A stretch of 64,000 nucleotides of DNA from Serratia symbiotica str. 'Cinara cedri' (lineage in GTDB: Bacteria > Pseudomonadota > Gammaproteobacteria > Enterobacterales > Enterobacteriaceae). The stretch's first letter is position 1. Every line of letters begins with the position of its first letter. Shown in pieces: positions 34,751 through 46,569 of the stretch. Made by a program: the position numbers and the translations under genes. The notes beneath the pieces were generated by a model. That model searched no databases and was not told the DNA's origin. It was given only the letters and a program-made list of their open reading frames with translations. The stretch lies in NCBI GenBank assembly GCA_000238975.1, contig CP002295.1, positions 1,054,001 through 1,118,000 on the forward strand, given 5' to 3'.

Positions 34751-35433
34751 CCAGTCTATTGCAGAACCGATTAGCCGGGATAATAATTCTAGTTGCCTTA
34801 GGAATCATAATCCTACCTACGCTATTAGATGGCAAAAAAAAACATTATGAAGATAAGTTCACGGCAATACCATTGATGCCAGAACCTAAAAATATAGAAA
34901 AAAGTACTATTTTACCATCAATAATTAAACCGTTACCAGTATCACAAACCACCTAGTTAGGACTTTTTATTAAAGATCTGATAACGCGTAAGGCGTCAAT
35001 ATAAAATATAAAATACCGAAGTACCGCTACCAATACAAAATTCTGTATAGCTACCAACACAATTAAATATCAATACGGAGGTACAACTGGGGCTAATTAT
35101 GGAGCTTAAACCCACTTCTACGTAATAATTAATAAAAAATAAGCTCTAGTTAAACAGGTTAATTTTATGCGACTTCGTGCTTTAAGAGGCGCTACTGAAG
35201 CTGCAAAGCTTATCACATCACTACGCTTACCTGATTATTATTTCTTTACTGTGCCTTTAGACCCATTACTAGATAACTAGTACGCATTTATATCGGTCTA
35301 GGCACTGTACAACAAAAAATTCAATTTTTTTACTATCGCTAAAGTGCTATTAATGAGTAAAATGGACAAATTAAACTATATAACATCCGATAAATCATGC
35401 GTTATGTTGTTGGTTAGTACTCCTCACTATATA
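34747..35433 (+). pseudogene. dedD: Broken dedD (SPOR-domain cell-division protein)
   Basis: DedD in E. coli (220 residues) is an inner-membrane division protein with a C-terminal SPOR domain that binds denuded septal peptidoglycan. The first 69 codons here are open and well conserved: LQNRLAGIIILVALGIIILP (membrane helix) and LLDGKKKHYEDKF. A stop at 34954-34956 follows. Further on, remnants of the SPOR domain appear in shifted frames: MRLRALRGATEAAKLITSL near 35168, VRIYIGLGTVQQKIQ near 35281, and VMLLVSTP near 35402. Several stops and frameshifts separate them, and the proline-rich linker is not recognisable. The N-terminal membrane peptide could still be translated by overlap with folC, but the SPOR function must be lost. 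Confidence 0.85.
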
Positions 35434-36060
35434 TGTCAAGATCGTAGTAATAAGTATAAAGCACTAAATTATTATTCTTCATTCAAGATAAATGTAATAA
35501 CCATAATCTATCTATGCGCGTTTAAATTAGCATAATTTTATATTTTAATGATAATATTTTTAGTTATAATATCATTATTCCAATGGAACATTGCCTAATA
35601 AATAAGCATTTTAATAAAGTAAAAGACACTTAAAATCTAGAGACATAGACACCAATCTAAAAAATTAGGTATTGTGATACCCTTTAAACATAAAAAATTA
35701 ATATTTAAATACCCTATAAAATTAATTTTGATAATCGTTAATTAGTAATTTAGTCTCGCTAGACTAAAAATGACAGTTAATAGTATAAGTAATAATTAAT
35801 TGTTACTCTCTAAAATAGAGAACTATAAATTACGCTTATCAATAATTTTTATTAATAAAATATCAGGTTATCTCCCGGGACAAAGTTTGTTTTCTGTTAG
35901 CACTTGCTATAAGTTAAATATACTTACTCTAGTTATTTTAAAATTCACTCAAGATAGTCACTAATAATGTCCCCAGTAATGTACTAGGGAGATAATTAAA
36001 AATATCTTTAATTTTAATATAAACAAAACAATAGAGAATACACCTCTATTAGGATATCTC
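35434..36060. other. AT-rich leader region upstream of cvpA
   Basis: No gene. It includes a split inverted repeat, TTATCTCCC at 35869-35877 with GGGAGATAA at 35988-35996, discussed in findings. No purine-repressor-like operator was recognised before cvpA. Confidence 0.45.
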
Positions 36061-36561
36061 ATGATCTGGATTGATTATGTCATTATAGCGCTAATTGGGT
36101 TTTCGGCTTTAGTAAGCCTAATTAGAGGATTTATTCGCGAAATATTATCACTACTTACATGGAGCAGTGCCTTTTTCGTAGCTAGTTATTTCTACTCTAA
36201 TCTTGCGAGTTACTTAACTCATTTTGAAAATGAGCTAATGCGAAACTGGATGGCAATATTCATTTTATTTATCGTTATGTTAACCATTGGTACTACAAGT
36301 AACTATGTGATTAATTATATAATAGAGAAAACCGGATTATCAGGTATTGACCGAATATTGGGCATCTGCTTTGGTACAATACGAGGAGTTATAATCTTTG
36401 CGGTAATTTTATTTTTCTTAGATACCTTTACTGAATTGTCACATAGCGCAGATTGGCAAAAATCGAAACTTATACCTCAGTTTAGTTACGTTATTAGGTG
36501 GCTCTTTAACTATCTTCAAAGCACGTCAAGTTTCTTACCCACCCATTTATTAAAATGGTAG
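36061..36561 (+). CDS. cvpA: CvpA family inner-membrane protein
   Basis: Small polytopic membrane protein of 166 residues (E. coli 162), needed for colicin V production in E. coli and implicated in envelope stress tolerance; its molecular role is unclear. It starts [20 protein letters not shown], and about four hydrophobic helices are visible. The family signature [13 protein letters not shown] is at about 24-36 and [15 protein letters not shown] in the second half. An AGG ribosome-binding site precedes the ATG. It is separated by only 19 bases from purF, with which it is cotranscribed in E. coli. The C terminus (after about residue 140) is poorly conserved. Confidence 0.94.
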   Translation: MIWIDYVIIALIGFSALVSLIRGFIREILSLLTWSSAFFVASYFYSNLASYLTHFENELMRNWMAIFILFIVMLTIGTTSNYVINYIIEKTGLSGIDRILGICFGTIRGVIIFAVILFFLDTFTELSHSADWQKSKLIPQFSYVIRWLFNYLQSTSSFLPTHLLKW

Positions 36562-36580
36562 TACTTTAGAGGAAAATAGT

Positions 36581-38101
36581 ATGTGCGGTATTGTTGGTAT
36601 TGCTGGTTTTACGCCAGTTAACCAATCAATTTATGATGCGCTGGCAGCGTTACAGCATCGGGGTCAAGATGCTGCTGGCATTGCCACAATTGACACTCAA
36701 AAGAGCTTCCAACTACGTAAAGCAAAAGGCTTGGTGAAAGATGTATTTAAGAAGCATCATATACAACACCTACAGGGCAATATAGGTATTGGTCATGTGC
36801 GTTACCGAACTACTGGTTGTTCTAGTGCCTTAGAGGCTCAACCTTTCTATATAAATTCTCCATTTGGCATTACACTTGCGCATAATGGTAACCTAACTAA
36901 TACCCATGAATTACGTTATAAACTACTTAATGAGAGACATCGTAATATCAAGACCACATCAGATTCTGAGGTACTGCTAAATGTACTAGCTAATGAGTTA
37001 GAAGGTTATGTATATTATTCTTTAGAACCTACCAATATTTTTAAATCAGTTACTGCAATGTATAAGAAACTTAGAGGCTCTTATTCTTGCGTAGCAATGA
37101 TTATCGGCTATGGTTTATTAGCCTTTCGTGACCCCAACGGTATTCGGCCACTAGTACTTGGTAAACGCCATCTGAAGGATAGCCGTATCGAATATATAGT
37201 AGCTTCTGAAAGTATAGCAATAGATACGTTAGGGTTTACATTACTACGCGATATAGCACCTGGAGAAGCTATCTATATCACCGAAAAAGGTCAATTTTTC
37301 TCCCATCAGTGCGCAAAAAACACAAAAACTCATCCTTGCATATTTGAGTATGTCTATTTTGCTCATACTAGTTCTTTTATAGAAAAAATCTCTATCTACG
37401 GCGCCCGTGTCCGTATGGGGCGAAAACTAGGCCAAAAAATCTCACAAGAATGGAAAGACCTCAGTATAGACGTAGTGATTCCAATCCCAGAAACGTCCTG
37501 TGACATCGCACAGGAAATAGCACATACCCTAAATAAACCTTATCGCGAAGGTTTGTTCGTAAAAAATCACTACATTGGACGTACTTTCATTATGTCTAGC
37601 CAACAGACTCGTCACCAGTCAGTACGCCAAAAATTAAGCGCTTGCCGTGACGAGTTTTGTTATAAAAACGTATTACTAGTGGATGATTCTATTGTACGTG
37701 GTACCACATCAAAGCAGATTATAAAAATGGCTAGAGAAGCGGGCGCAAAACGTATCTACTTTGCATCTGCTGCACCAGAAATTCGCTTTCCAAATGTTTA
37801 TGGTATTAATATGCCGAGCACTAACGAACTAATTGCACATGGACGTGAGGTTGATGATATCTGCAAAATTATTGGTGCTGACGGCCTAATCTTCCAAAAT
37901 TTAGATGATCTTATTGACGCAGTTCGCGAAGATAACCTAGATATTCTTCAGTTTGAATGCTCGGTTTTTAATGGCATCTATGTAACTAAAGATATTGACC
38001 AGAAATATCTAGAGTATTTATCTGCAATACATCATGAAGATATTACAGCTCCACTAACACCTAACGAAATAGAGCATTTAGAAATACAAAAAAAAATATA
38101 A
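36581..38101 (+). CDS. purF: Amidophosphoribosyltransferase (first step of purine synthesis)
   Basis: Makes 5-phosphoribosylamine from PRPP and glutamine. It has 506 residues (E. coli 505). The N-terminal nucleophile is Cys2 ([10 protein letters not shown]), with [19 protein letters not shown] and TTSDSEVLL in the glutaminase domain. The PRPP-binding motif [13 protein letters not shown] lies at about residues 365-377. Oddity: the loop that reads RYPTAGSSS in E. coli is RYRTTGCSS here. A GAGGA ribosome-binding site precedes the ATG. It is the second gene of a cvpA-purF unit. Retention suggests that de novo purine synthesis, or at least its first step, is still used. Confidence 0.97.
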   Translation: MCGIVGIAGFTPVNQSIYDALAALQHRGQDAAGIATIDTQKSFQLRKAKGLVKDVFKKHHIQHLQGNIGIGHVRYRTTGCSSALEAQPFYINSPFGITLAHNGNLTNTHELRYKLLNERHRNIKTTSDSEVLLNVLANELEGYVYYSLEPTNIFKSVTAMYKKLRGSYSCVAMIIGYGLLAFRDPNGIRPLVLGKRHLKDSRIEYIVASESIAIDTLGFTLLRDIAPGEAIYITEKGQFFSHQCAKNTKTHPCIFEYVYFAHTSSFIEKISIYGARVRMGRKLGQKISQEWKDLSIDVVIPIPETSCDIAQEIAHTLNKPYREGLFVKNHYIGRTFIMSSQQTRHQSVRQKLSACRDEFCYKNVLLVDDSIVRGTTSKQIIKMAREAGAKRIYFASAAPEIRFPNVYGINMPSTNELIAHGREVDDICKIIGADGLIFQNLDDLIDAVREDNLDILQFECSVFNGIYVTKDIDQKYLEYLSAIHHEDITAPLTPNEIEHLEIQKKI

Positions 38102-38194
38102 ATGCTTTTTCGCAATTCTATCATTATACATATTTTAGTTAATAAATAATCAATAGATGCATTATAATAATACCTCTAAGAATAAGTTATACTA

Positions 38195-38218
38195 TAAATA
38201 ATAAATAATAAATAATAA
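38195..38218. repeat. Heptanucleotide array TAAATAA x3.4
   Basis: Three full copies of TAAATAA and a partial one, about 95 bases after the purF stop. Being low-complexity AT sequence, it is weaker evidence than the other arrays. Confidence 0.75.
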
Positions 38219-41200
38219 AGTTCAGATGCATTTATCTATTATATCTAGAATAACTTTCTTAGACATGTAAAATATATATCACTAAAATATATATAATAAA
38301 AATATATAGCTATAGTATATTATACTATTCATTATTATAGTAATTTGATTCTATATCGTATTTATTACTTACTCTATATAATCTAATTTGCTATGATAAT
38401 ATCATTATAAATTAAAAATAGATATTTACTCCATTAAAAAATTATTCTTACTACCATTATTACGAGTTAAGAAATTTATAGTGTTGCGCTTATTATATAT
38501 TACGCAATATTCTTTAAATAAACATCCATGTTTTAATAAATAATACTATACAATAGATACTTAAAATAAATAATGCTTCGGACTTACATGATTTATGTGC
38601 GCCATCTAACACAGTACACGATATTAATCTAACAAAAATTACCATAAGTATCTTATCTAGTTAATTTAAAATCCAAGCATATTATTTTATCCTACTCTAC
38701 CTAAAACTAATCTAATATAGTGCATTACTATACCATTACTTATTTATACCTGTGTATAATATTACATTGAAGTAATATTTTTCATAAGTTATTATTTATC
38801 TAGTAAATACCAATATATTTTAGCTACCTAAGTATAATAATACATGCTACCAAAAAAATAGCTAATATAATTATACCACTAGTACCAATGTTAAGCACTT
38901 ACTATAAAACGTAGATAACATCATACATAAGACTATAAATTAGGTTATTTATTAAAGATATATTGCCTATCTAGTAAACTTTTTTGCTTAATAAATAATA
39001 CTTACTGGTAGCGTTGATTAGTAAATCACTCTACTACCTCAGTAAAATTAAAAATATAGTTAATATTATAAAAACTAATAATTTATATATACTACTGTAT
39101 AAATTACCAATGTATATTTTTTAACAATATTAAGTATATTAATATTTGATATATTAAGATAAGGAAAACAATTTTATGAGATACAGAAAATAATCAATTT
39201 AGTAAAAATATATTCATTGATAGTACAGAGTATTGTTAATATTTTTATTATTAATAGTATGATTAAGTAATCATAGATTATTATATTAATCAAGATTATG
39301 AAAAATAATTAATACCTTTATTATTAATGTTAATGCTACAGAAATACGTAATATAATATTTTTTTATATATTGCTACATCAAAATAAAAATAACTAAATA
39401 ATAAAGAAAATTACTATAGATATTATATATAATATACTATAATTATAAAAATTAATATAAAGCTATATTATATAATTATATACCCCTATTTATAGTTGAA
39501 AACGCATGACTTGACTACACTAACTGTAGTTTTCTACAAATTATGCTAAATGATCTTTATGTAATATTCAATAATAATTATTCAAATACTTATAAGATTA
39601 TTATCGTAATTAATATAACAACGGTACTCTATAGATAGTTATCTTAATGTAATTTCAAATATTCACTATAAAATTCATAGTATTACATAAATTCAATTAA
39701 AAACTATTATATTCTTTCTAGTTAATGTATATACCCAGTCAGATAAATATCGATAATATCTGACAATATTTAATAATTTATCCCTATTATTAATGTCGCA
39801 TAATACTGATCATTTGCTACTAGCTGATAAATATCACCACAGCCACTATTATTATAGCTAAAATAAATACATTTAATATTATTACAACTACCATAACAAT
39901 AGTACTAATTCATAATATTTCCTGTATATCAATAAAACTAACCAACAAGAAAACTTCTGTACCACATCAGAAAACTAACGGTATTACACTTATAAATATC
40001 GCAATTAGTCGCGGTCACACTAAATACATAATGAAAATATAAAAAAATTAATTGTACTATTAACTGTGCTCATTATTATACTCCACCAATGAATGGTAAT
40101 TATATGTTACCTATATATAATAGATGATAAAGATAAATATCTTAAGCAATACTGAATAATAATTAACATCTCTTCCATAAATTCTCGCAATATTAAAAAT
40201 AAAATATCCAATATAAAACTAACGCTATCTCAGAAAAATTTTTAAGTGCAAACAAGATAATACTTAATATAGTGATTATCCTTTAAAATATCAGTCTAAC
40301 TAAATTAATCTACCGTATAACTATATTACGTAAACATAGAAAATAAATAATATGAGTCATAAGTATACTTAGCTATCTTCAAGACCTTTACTTACATTAT
40401 TATTTACTAATAACTATATTTTTTATAAAAAAATCAGAATATAAACTATTAAAAATAAAATATTCTAAGACACTAGATATATTTATCACTAACTATAACA
40501 CGCATATAATAAAACTTAATAGATCAATAGATATTTTACTGGAGTAAAAAGTTATAAATCTAGCAATATGTATACCTAAACGCATTAAGAATAAGTATAA
40601 TACAAAACGTATCGTGTAGCACACATTTAAAAATATAATATAGATACAAACAATATTAATTATCTTATACAATGATATATATTTTTTAAAAATTCACTTT
40701 AAACTTTTTTAAAGTATATGATACTAATCATCTTACTATTTAAGTAGTAACAATGACTCTAAGACATAAGTATAAATCATTGGATAAATAATATATTACA
40801 ATAAATGTATAATAAACGGTACAATAACTTGAAATTTTACAATAGTTATCTCTCTAATACTTACCTATAAGTCTGTGACAAAATTGAGATAAACATTCCT
40901 AGTAACAATGAAATATATTTAAAAATTAATTAATACACAAAATTAAGTATAATTTAAAAAAATATTCACTATTACGCATAGTACGCAGCACTAAATGTAC
41001 TAAATAATATAAAATATAAGTATCATTTATAGTATAGTTATAATAAGAGCTTAAATTAACTCTAGTCTAATCTTTATCAACTAAACTTAATAGGTTATTT
41101 TATTATAAAAGTTATCAATAATGGATTTATTTCAACTACAAAATTAATTTTGGCATCAAGAGAATTCAATATTCTTCACCAATCAATATACTAAAAACTA

Positions 41201-41940
41201 CTAATACTTTAATACATAAAGTAATCTATTTTAATACTTTATTAAGAAATTAAATAATAGCATAAATTTATATATAAAATAAAATATTTTTGTGGAAAGC
41301 AAACTACTTAGGTAAACTTTTCTAAAAGAAGAAAAAATATTAAGCTATCAATAATATCCGCAATCTCCTTATGCGTATCTAATTACATTATATGATACAC
41401 TATACTTAATTCTCTTTAATAAAATCATATTTTATATTAAAGTAAAAGATAATTTTATGTGTAGAATACAATAACTCACATAATAAGAGTATATTATTAC
41501 CATTAATATAATATTAATACAAATATCTACATCTAGCAATAGAATGTATAATATATAATATTTTATTGGGTGTGATAATATCACATCAGTTTTTATAAAA
41601 TTAAAATATTTTTCTCAAAAATTAAAATTATTATATATTTAATATTTTAAAAAAACTAAATCATATAAATAAATTTATAATAAATAAAAATATATTTATA
41701 CTATTATATTACTTTTTCTGCACAATATTTTTATTAAAAAATCATGTTTTTAATGTAAAATAAATTTTAAAAACCAATATAAAATATTAATAGATTTAGT
41801 TTTTTTTAAAATTAAATACTATATATAGCATTAATATTAGCACTATAGCGATTAGTCATCACATATTAATTATGTGAATTACATTTTAATTATAACCAAA
41901 TTAAAATAAGTGACAAGTTTATAAAAAATAAAGAAAAACA

Positions 41941-41988
41941 ATATTTAAATATAAAATAACTAAAATATTTAAATATAAAATAACTAAA
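41941..41988. repeat. Perfect 24-bp tandem duplication
   Basis: The 24-base unit starting ATATTTAAATATAAAATAAC occurs twice in succession (41941-41964 and 41965-41988), followed by a partial third unit. Confidence 0.9.
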
Positions 41989-43757
41989 ATAAAATAACCT
42001 CGACAATATTATATTGCATATTAATTATTAATGCATGATGATAATATTAAATATTATTTTGCATTACTAGTGAAATACACTACCATAACCAATCTACTAT
42101 ATATTATATAGCGAATAACCTTTACCAATTTGTTACTAACATAGGTATTTAGTATGAAAATATTAGCGACCTAATCACAAAAGTAAATACTTTATTATAC
42201 CTAGTAAATACAAGTTATAAATTATTATTTCAATCAAGTATGCATTAATTATAGGGATTATATTAGAAAGAACATAATTATTCATATGATACATGATCTA
42301 GTGAAAATTTAATGTATCATTAACGTCTAATCTAGATATCTGGTCAACTAATATAGCATTTACTTAACATATTCATTTGATAAAATATTTAATTATAAAA
42401 TTATACCATAACCTAAACACAGAGAAAGAAATAATACACAACTAACTTACAGTATTTACTATATAATGTAATTATATTACAGTTAATATTGCTATTTTAG
42501 TATTAATAAAATACATACTGATATTTTAATTTTAAATTATTTACTAACTTCTAGTCAATAGACATAAATCATATAAAGATTAATTAAAATAAAGTTTTTA
42601 CCAAAGTATCAAGATACAGAAAATATTTTCTATCCTTTTGTATTAAATAAAAACAAGATACATTATTAAATATATGCGATAATTTACTGATTAAATTAAC
42701 ATTTAATACCATGACCTATTAATAATTTATTTTTCCTACAATAAGTAACCACTAAATATTAATAACTAATTATCATTACTGCATATATTGATTTACTTTT
42801 TACAAAGTATACAAATAATAAATATAAGTAACGCAAAACAACATACATCAGCAAAAATAAAATATACTTAATAAATAACTGTTAAAATATAGTACCTAAG
42901 TATAATAATCTCAATCAAATATTTTTATATTTTTAAATAAAAATATATCTACTCATATAATGTACATTATAAATATATTTAAATAAATAATATTACTAAC
43001 ATTACTATCGACAGAAAGACATGGATAAAAAATAAAGATCACAGATCTTTCATAAAAGAAAGAATTTTAAATTATAATTTATTAATATTAATTAACTTAT
43101 GACTAATAAAGATATTTAGTAAAATATTTTTCTATTAAATAAATAAAAATTTTATTTATATTCGCACTTAATTTATATACTTACTATATAATACTGCAGC
43201 CTTGTATTTTGCTCAAAAAATAAGATATTTATAATATTATAATATAAAATGAGCCATTAAAATATTACCATAAGGATTTTAATGATATAAATATAATTAT
43301 TTCCAACCTAATTATTTTAATTAAAATAAATATTAATACAAAAATAAATTACACATTGCGTAAATTACAATGTATTATATTAGCTCATACAGTACACTAT
43401 TCTGTACAATTATCAATTACGCAATACAATAATACTATTATATAAATTTAATATTATTATTTCTTTATACTTTTATTCTTCATCACTTAACACCTATCTA
43501 TATACGTAAACTGAGTATTAAGGTAAATTACTAAATCATACTTATAATTTAACATAAGCGTATAGAATATAATAAAATACTGTATTAAGCATATTGCGGT
43601 ATTCTATAGTCGTCATATACTTACTACTAAATGAGGTTAAAACTTCTATATACGCTATTGAAAATATATCAAATTAAATATTATTTATTATAATATAAAT
43701 GTATTTATGTTTAAAATAGCTAATCTCTTTAAGAAAAACAGCAAGCATATAATAGAA

Positions 43758-44760
43758 CTAATTATTGGTAATTATTCTGCTTTTAGCAGTTCTGATCCAG
43801 AGTAAATACTCATCATTTATACTGAATAACCTCAAATAAAGACATTTTCTTCTTAAGAATCTTTTAACACGCAAGACAATAGCGGTACTATAAAGTATAA
43901 GATATACATCTTCTATCATTAAGGCATCTATTAGTGATAAAGTATCCGTATTTATCATATAATCAATATTAACATTATTCAAAATTACTTATGCAAACCT
44001 ATAACCGCGTATGATATTAATCATTAGCTGTATAAACAACACTTTTAGTAGCAAAGCGTATATTACATATCTTACTAGTATCTGAACTGGATTAGTAATC
44101 GAACCTAACATAATAATCTTAGTATGATTATTAACCCAACCTAGATGCTAAATAACCTAATTAAAATAGTCTATAGCAAACACTTACTAACACAAATTAG
44201 TAGAGCTACCATCCTATATAATATACTTATTGCTACAAATAAGATGTACGATAAAATCGTATACAATATAATTAAATATTATTTAATTACATAGGCAGCA
44301 GAAACCGATAACTATTAGCCCTCAAGAGTAATTTAAATCTTCTAATGTGCACGATTACACTAAAGTTAGGTAACGCTAAACAACCATAAAAAATACTGAT
44401 AATTACATTAACAGACTGATAAACTAGCCTTAATGTGCTTATATACTATTAATATGTATTTTGATATACTACCAATGTATATACGAAACATATGTACAAG
44501 TGATATTAGGTAACCACTACAATATAAGCGCATTGATTCAGTTAATCTATCACTAACAACGCAATTTCATGTGAGCACTACTTAATTTAAAGAACCTTAG
44601 CATCTTCTATGTTCAGCCCATAAGTAAAACTATATCTATTCTCACTTAGATCTAGACATACAACCTAAATTTTATCCATTACGAATAAAATAGTATTAAA
44701 ACTGCTGCTATAAACAACGATCTTATATCGCAGCACAAGAAACTGGTCCAATAAGCTATA
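43758..44760 (-). pseudogene. Possible unrecognised decayed coding region
   Basis: This stretch looks less AT-rich than its surroundings and, read on the minus strand, keeps protein-like segments. 43758-43982 is a 74-codon open frame from a TTG (DALMIEDVYLIL, RRKCLYLRLF, LLWIRTAKSRIITNN). Directly upstream, 43988-44130 reads WVNNHTKIIMLGSI then TNPVQILVRYVIYALLLKV in a different frame. Isolated fragments such as YGLNIEDAKVL occur near 44600. I do not recognise the family. It may be a pseudogene fragment or chance. The interval ends just before the AATAGGA array. Confidence 0.3.
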
Positions 44761-44811
44761 TAGACTACCTATACATTATTATACTATGACACATCCATCA
44801 ATACAGATAAG

Positions 44812-44905
44812 AATAGGAAATAGGAAATAGGAAATAGGAAATAGGAAATAGGAAATAGGAAATAGGAAATAGGAAATAGGAAATAGGAAATAGGAAATAG
44901 GAAAT
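44812..44905. repeat. Heptanucleotide tandem array AATAGGA x13
   Basis: An uninterrupted run of more than 13 perfect copies of AATAGGA (94 bases), the longest tandem array in the window. There are no spacers. It is flanked by noncoding sequence. Confidence 0.98.
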
Positions 44906-46569
44906 TAAACAGTATATTAAAAAAGTAACAATAGTAAAAAATCAGCACACTGCTATATAGTGAAAAAATTTTAAAGTGTATTTAGTAAATACATCAACTA
45001 AGCAATAATTATACCTAAAATCCAATTTCACAATATTTTCCTATAAGATAACCTTTAGGATAAGATGAATTATCTAAGATACATAATAAATACAATCCAC
45101 AATGGATTTATAAAAAAGGATGAAACTCAGTATGCTTTATGAGCATGATAGTTGGTTTCATAAATAAATAATGATATTAATCATGCTAATGATACATCTA
45201 TGGGGATCAATTAATAATTATCATTAATAACTATTAATGCAAAAAATAATAATATAAAAACTTATCGCATTGCATTATCAGTCATTTATCTTTAACGACA
45301 ATAAAATGATCGATAGCAATATAAAAGTACCTGATACTATAATCTACAGACCAGCACATAAATATAAAAAATAACAATATATGAATATTGGTACTAGATG
45401 TAGTCTATATATAACTACATCATAATTTTTATTATATTATTAATAAATACTGAAATATAAATATATATAAAATTAAGTAGATTAAGTAGTATAATCAACT
45501 GACGCGTCTCCCTAAGGCGCCTTTTAATTCTAAAAGCTAGCAATACTATAGCTCTACAATGAATTCTTTCATAACCGTGTTAATTCTAAGTTATAGCATT
45601 TTACTAAATAAAATTACCCTTACTTGCTAGTGCGTAATCCGCTATAATCCTATTGAGTCCGTTAACCCAACTCTTGTCTTAGAAAAAGCCTAATAATTAC
45701 GCTTTAAATCCTACCGACTGTCAGTAGTTTTCTAAGTATTAATATATCACTTATAAAAAAATTTTCTTAAGGCAATAACAATATATTTCAATAAACCCAC
45801 TAATACCGAGTAAATCTATATTGTTTTAGACCAAAGTATCACTTTGTTAAAAGTTAATAGCTCATTGTACAAATCATATAAATAAACAACTATAATGATA
45901 TTAGTGGCAATAAATAAATATATGCCACAATAATAAAACTACAATTAGAGTTTATATATTATCATGTATTTTTACTAAAACGCAAGATAACAGAGTGTTG
46001 AAATATTATGATTTACTATAGTTTACTATAGGTTTGATAAACACTGTTATATAAAAGTAAATAACACTAATAGTGTTTACAACAAGTAAACAACAAAAAA
46101 TATTAAATAACATGCAATTTTTCTAAAAAACTATAGGCATAAGTTTATCTAACAACCAATTTTCATAAAAAATTAACGAAAGAAATATACCTACAACTAA
46201 CTTGTAAAATCAATTATTCTACTTAATATCACATATATCTGCCTTTATGTAAAGTATTGCCCGAACCTAAAAATGAGAATCTTTAAATTTATTTTGTATT
46301 TACTGCAAACTACTTGTATCTTTAACAAATCAATTGATTAAAATTAATTAGTGTGAGATAAAAATAAATTTTATTTTGACCACTATAAAGTGATACAAAT
46401 GGTGAAAAATTTATTTTTTGATCATTATATAATATTTTCCCCTACATAAAGTTAATGATCCATTTCTCGAGCAAAAAGTACTAGGTTATGTGATAATCCA
46501 CATATAATATACTATATGCTCTTATCTTCCCTTTAACAGCAAAATTCACTTTTTAAAGCAGGTACTTCT
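44906..46569. other. AT-rich region upstream of ackA with a GC-richer patch
   Basis: No gene recognised. A patch at about 45495-45740 is visibly less AT-rich; it begins with a terminator-like element (45499-45530) and may be decayed former coding DNA. E. coli has yfbV upstream of ackA, but I could not align it here. A small hairpin AACACTAATAGTGTT lies near 46064-46078. Confidence 0.45.
45499..45530 (+). terminator. Probable degraded terminator, similar to the hupB terminator
   Basis: GACGC at 45501-45505 can pair, with one mismatch, with GCGCC at 45517-45521, followed by TTTTAATTC. The sequence CGCGTCTCCCTAAGGC resembles the complement of the hupB terminator core (CGCGTCTCTAAGGC). Confidence 0.45.

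Larger units (their letters stand above)
38102..43757. other. 5.7-kb AT-rich gene-free region
   Basis: No open frame or homology of note. It contains a short heptamer array (38195-38218) and a 24-bp tandem duplication (41941-41988). Dense stops in all frames. Confidence 0.55.

Noticed and set aside
45560..45740. yfbV remnant or degenerate tRNA in the GC-richer patch
   Set aside because: Neither a YfbV alignment nor a cloverleaf could be built.
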